Shown here: positions 62,732 through 64,000 of the stretch, in pieces | Position numbering within the stretch: position 1 is the first letter of the stretch | Layout: every line of letters begins with the position of its first letter | Notes under the pieces: generated by a model | What the model saw: the letters and a program-made list of their open reading frames with translations, nothing else | Databases searched by the model: none | Told to the model about the DNA's origin: nothing | Origin: Salirhabdus salicampi | Lineage (GTDB): Bacteria; Bacillota; Bacilli; Bacillales; Alkalibacillaceae | Direction: 5' to 3' | Assembly (NCBI RefSeq): GCF_024259515.1 | Contig: NZ_JANBWE010000005.1 | Location: 119,867 to 183,866, forward strand | Length of the DNA: 64,000 nt | Translations under genes and position numbers: made by a program

Positions 62732-63610
62732 ATGGAAGATTTGCTAAGACCAATTTATCAAGAGAGGGCCAGTCATCCGAATACGTTAGGGATCCTAATT
62801 GTAGAAAAACAGAAACCAATTAGCCCGGTTACCGATAATTTTGATGTCATTCTCTTCATTATTGTAAAAGAAGCGAAAGACCCATGGTTTATGAAACACT
62901 ATGAATTTGAGAATAAAACAGCGGCAATGCACATTGTTGATGAATCATTGTTAAATGAGTGGATTAAGACAAGTGGTTACCGGAAAGTATTTGAATGGAT
63001 ATTAAATGGACGGATTGTATTCGACCGCAATGAATATGTCGAAAGCTTAAAAGACAAACTCCATTCATTCCCGGAAGAAAACCGCGAGTTACGGAAAGTC
63101 ATGGAATTTGCCAAACTGATTCGTTCATACCGAGAGTGTAAAGACTTGTTTCAATCCGAGCATTATTTAGATGCGTACAGTCAAGTTGTTCGTTCTCTAC
63201 ATTATTTAGCGAGACTGTCTGTTATTGAGAAAGGGTTCCATCCTGAAGTGACTGTGTGGAGACAGGTGAAATCAATCGCACCAGAAATTTATAAGTTATA
63301 TCAGGAACTAATAGAAAGTAATGAACCGATCCAAAAGCGGGTTGAGTTAATGTTGCTCGCGACAGAGTTTACGATTAATACACGGGCACCAAGATGTTCA
63401 GGACATTTATTAGAAGTGATGCAAACCGAAAAAGAGCCGTGGACCATTGGTGATTTAAAACTACATCCAGAGGTAGCACCATACGCACTGGACTTAGCAG
63501 CACTATTAGAATACTTAACGGAAAAGAATATCGTAGAAGTAGTTCCTGTTGAAACAAAAGGGAAAAACGTTTACCATAGACAATACAAAGTTGCACAACC
63601 GACTGCATAA
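62732..63610 (+). CDS. ygxA: nucleotidyltransferase-like protein YgxA
   Basis: 292 residues. YgxA-type: N-terminal nucleotidyltransferase-like half (F-D-V-I-L-F-I-I-V), a helical substrate-binding-like half with L-A-R-L-S-V-I-E-K-G-F-H-P-E-V-T-V-W, and a winged-helix-like C-terminus. It stands immediately before rrnD in B. subtilis and before a 16S gene here. Function unknown. Weak GGGGGC upstream of ATG. Confidence 0.92.
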   Translation: MEDLLRPIYQERASHPNTLGILIVEKQKPISPVTDNFDVILFIIVKEAKDPWFMKHYEFENKTAAMHIVDESLLNEWIKTSGYRKVFEWILNGRIVFDRNEYVESLKDKLHSFPEENRELRKVMEFAKLIRSYRECKDLFQSEHYLDAYSQVVRSLHYLARLSVIEKGFHPEVTVWRQVKSIAPEIYKLYQELIESNEPIQKRVELMLLATEFTINTRAPRCSGHLLEVMQTEKEPWTIGDLKLHPEVAPYALDLAALLEYLTEKNIVEVVPVETKGKNVYHRQYKVAQPTA

Positions 63611-63659
63611 ATGTGTAACAGTTAGGAAGCCTATTGCATAATGATAAATGGGTAATGAA

Positions 63660-63691
63660 ATTACTCCTGAACATAAGGAGTATTATTTTTT
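63660..63691 (+). terminator. terminator of ygxA
   Basis: ATTACTCCT / AGGAGTATT, 9-bp stem, then ATTTTTTT. Confidence 0.85.
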
Positions 63692-63703
63692 TGGGATTTT
63701 ATA

Positions 63704-63732
63704 TTGACGACGGAAAATAACCGTGTTATATT
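63704..63732 (+). promoter_or_regulatory. rrn promoter P1
   Basis: TTGACG, 17-nt spacer, TATATT. Typical strong, near-consensus rRNA promoter; 225 nt before the 16S start. Confidence 0.85.
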
Positions 63733-63798
63733 TATATCCGTCGTCAAAAACGACAAACAAAACAACGCAACAACAAAAAAGAATTTCAAAAAAAGTTG

Positions 63799-63827
63799 TT
63801 GACGAAACAAATCGAAAATGTTATATT
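63799..63827 (+). promoter_or_regulatory. rrn promoter P2
   Basis: TTGACG, 17-nt spacer, TATATT, identical in hexamers and spacing to P1; 130 nt before the 16S start. Tandem promoters are usual for Bacillus rrn operons. Leader sequence with CTTGAAAACTGAAC at 63880-63895 follows. Confidence 0.88.
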
Positions 63828-63956
63828 TATAAAGTCGCCATTTTGAAGCGACAAACAACTTATTTCGATTCATTTCGAACCTTGAAAACTGAACAAAACG
63901 ACCAGTAATGTCAATTTCGATTTTTTATTATTTAGCTAGAGACCAAGTTTTCCAAC

Positions 63957-64000
63957 TTTTATGGAGAGTTTGATCCTGGCTCAGGACGAACGCTGGCGGC
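63957..64000 (+). rRNA. 16S rRNA, 5' end (partial)
   Basis: TTTTATGGAGAGTTTGATCC, then the universal TGGCTCAG and GACGAACGCTGGCGGC that open bacterial 16S rRNA. The gene runs off the window after 44 nt. Confidence 0.97.

Overview
The window is about 64 kb of low-GC DNA from an endospore-forming member of the Bacillaceae. Evidence for this is two small acid-soluble spore proteins (SspE, SspK), a CwlC-like spore-lytic amidase without signal peptide, strong AAGGAGG ribosome binding sites, frequent GTG/TTG starts, and a gene order that follows the Bacillus subtilis yfhE-recX-yfhH-sspK-yfhJ-yfhP-mutY / sspE-ygaC-ygaD-ygaE-gsaB / bcp-perR-ygzB-ygxA-16S block. I cannot name the genus. No insertion sequence, prophage or CRISPR array was seen.

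Layout: (1) 1-5226, a minus-strand oligopeptide/dipeptide ABC importer (two ATPases, lipoprotein, two permeases, the last cut by the window edge). (2) 5474-16410, a type IV pilus locus: three minor prepilins on the minus strand, then pilB, pilT, pilC, the major pilin, pilD, pilM, pilN and pilO on the plus strand. (3) 16569-18143, an acyl-CoA synthetase. (4) 18319-21690, an accessory array of six small minus-strand genes, each followed by a copy of one imperfect-palindrome repeat, so that it looks like single-gene cassettes; one of the six, a HIT-family gene, is broken. (5) 21999-30890, a sodium:solute symporter with a tiny partner protein, an aldo/keto reductase, a membrane-anchored zinc protease, two acetyltransferases, the amidase, tRNA-Ala and a thioredoxin-like gene whose active-site codon is TGA. 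(6) 31349-42012, a cold-shock protein, a DnaA-box cluster, yfhE, an acetyltransferase under a tRNA-like leader, then the conserved recX to ygaE block and a PAP2 phosphatase. (7) 42102-51704, glutamate synthase large subunit, glutamate-1-semialdehyde aminomutase, a DUF421 membrane protein and an ABC-2 exporter. (8) 51795-58837, a complete trpEGDCFBA operon behind two tandem tryptophan T-boxes. (9) 58948-64000, a K+ channel, Bcp peroxiredoxin, a 2-hydroxyacid dehydrogenase, a cobalamin adenosyltransferase, PerR, YgzB, YgxA, and the tandem promoters and first bases of a 16S rRNA gene.

Three observations stand out. First, the gene at 29814-30890 reads W-A-S-W-[TGA]-G-C at its redox centre, with a hairpin carrying a bulged U and a GUU loop 21 nt downstream: a candidate selenoprotein. 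Second, the acetyltransferase at 32244-32798 has a leader that can fold a tRNA-like T-arm and anticodon-arm, followed by a chain of mutually exclusive stems that ends in a terminator abutting the start codon: a candidate undescribed RNA switch. Third, the gene-plus-repeat array at 18.3-21.7 kb resembles a cassette system with no visible integrase. All folding statements come from base pairing read by eye; no folding or database search was run.
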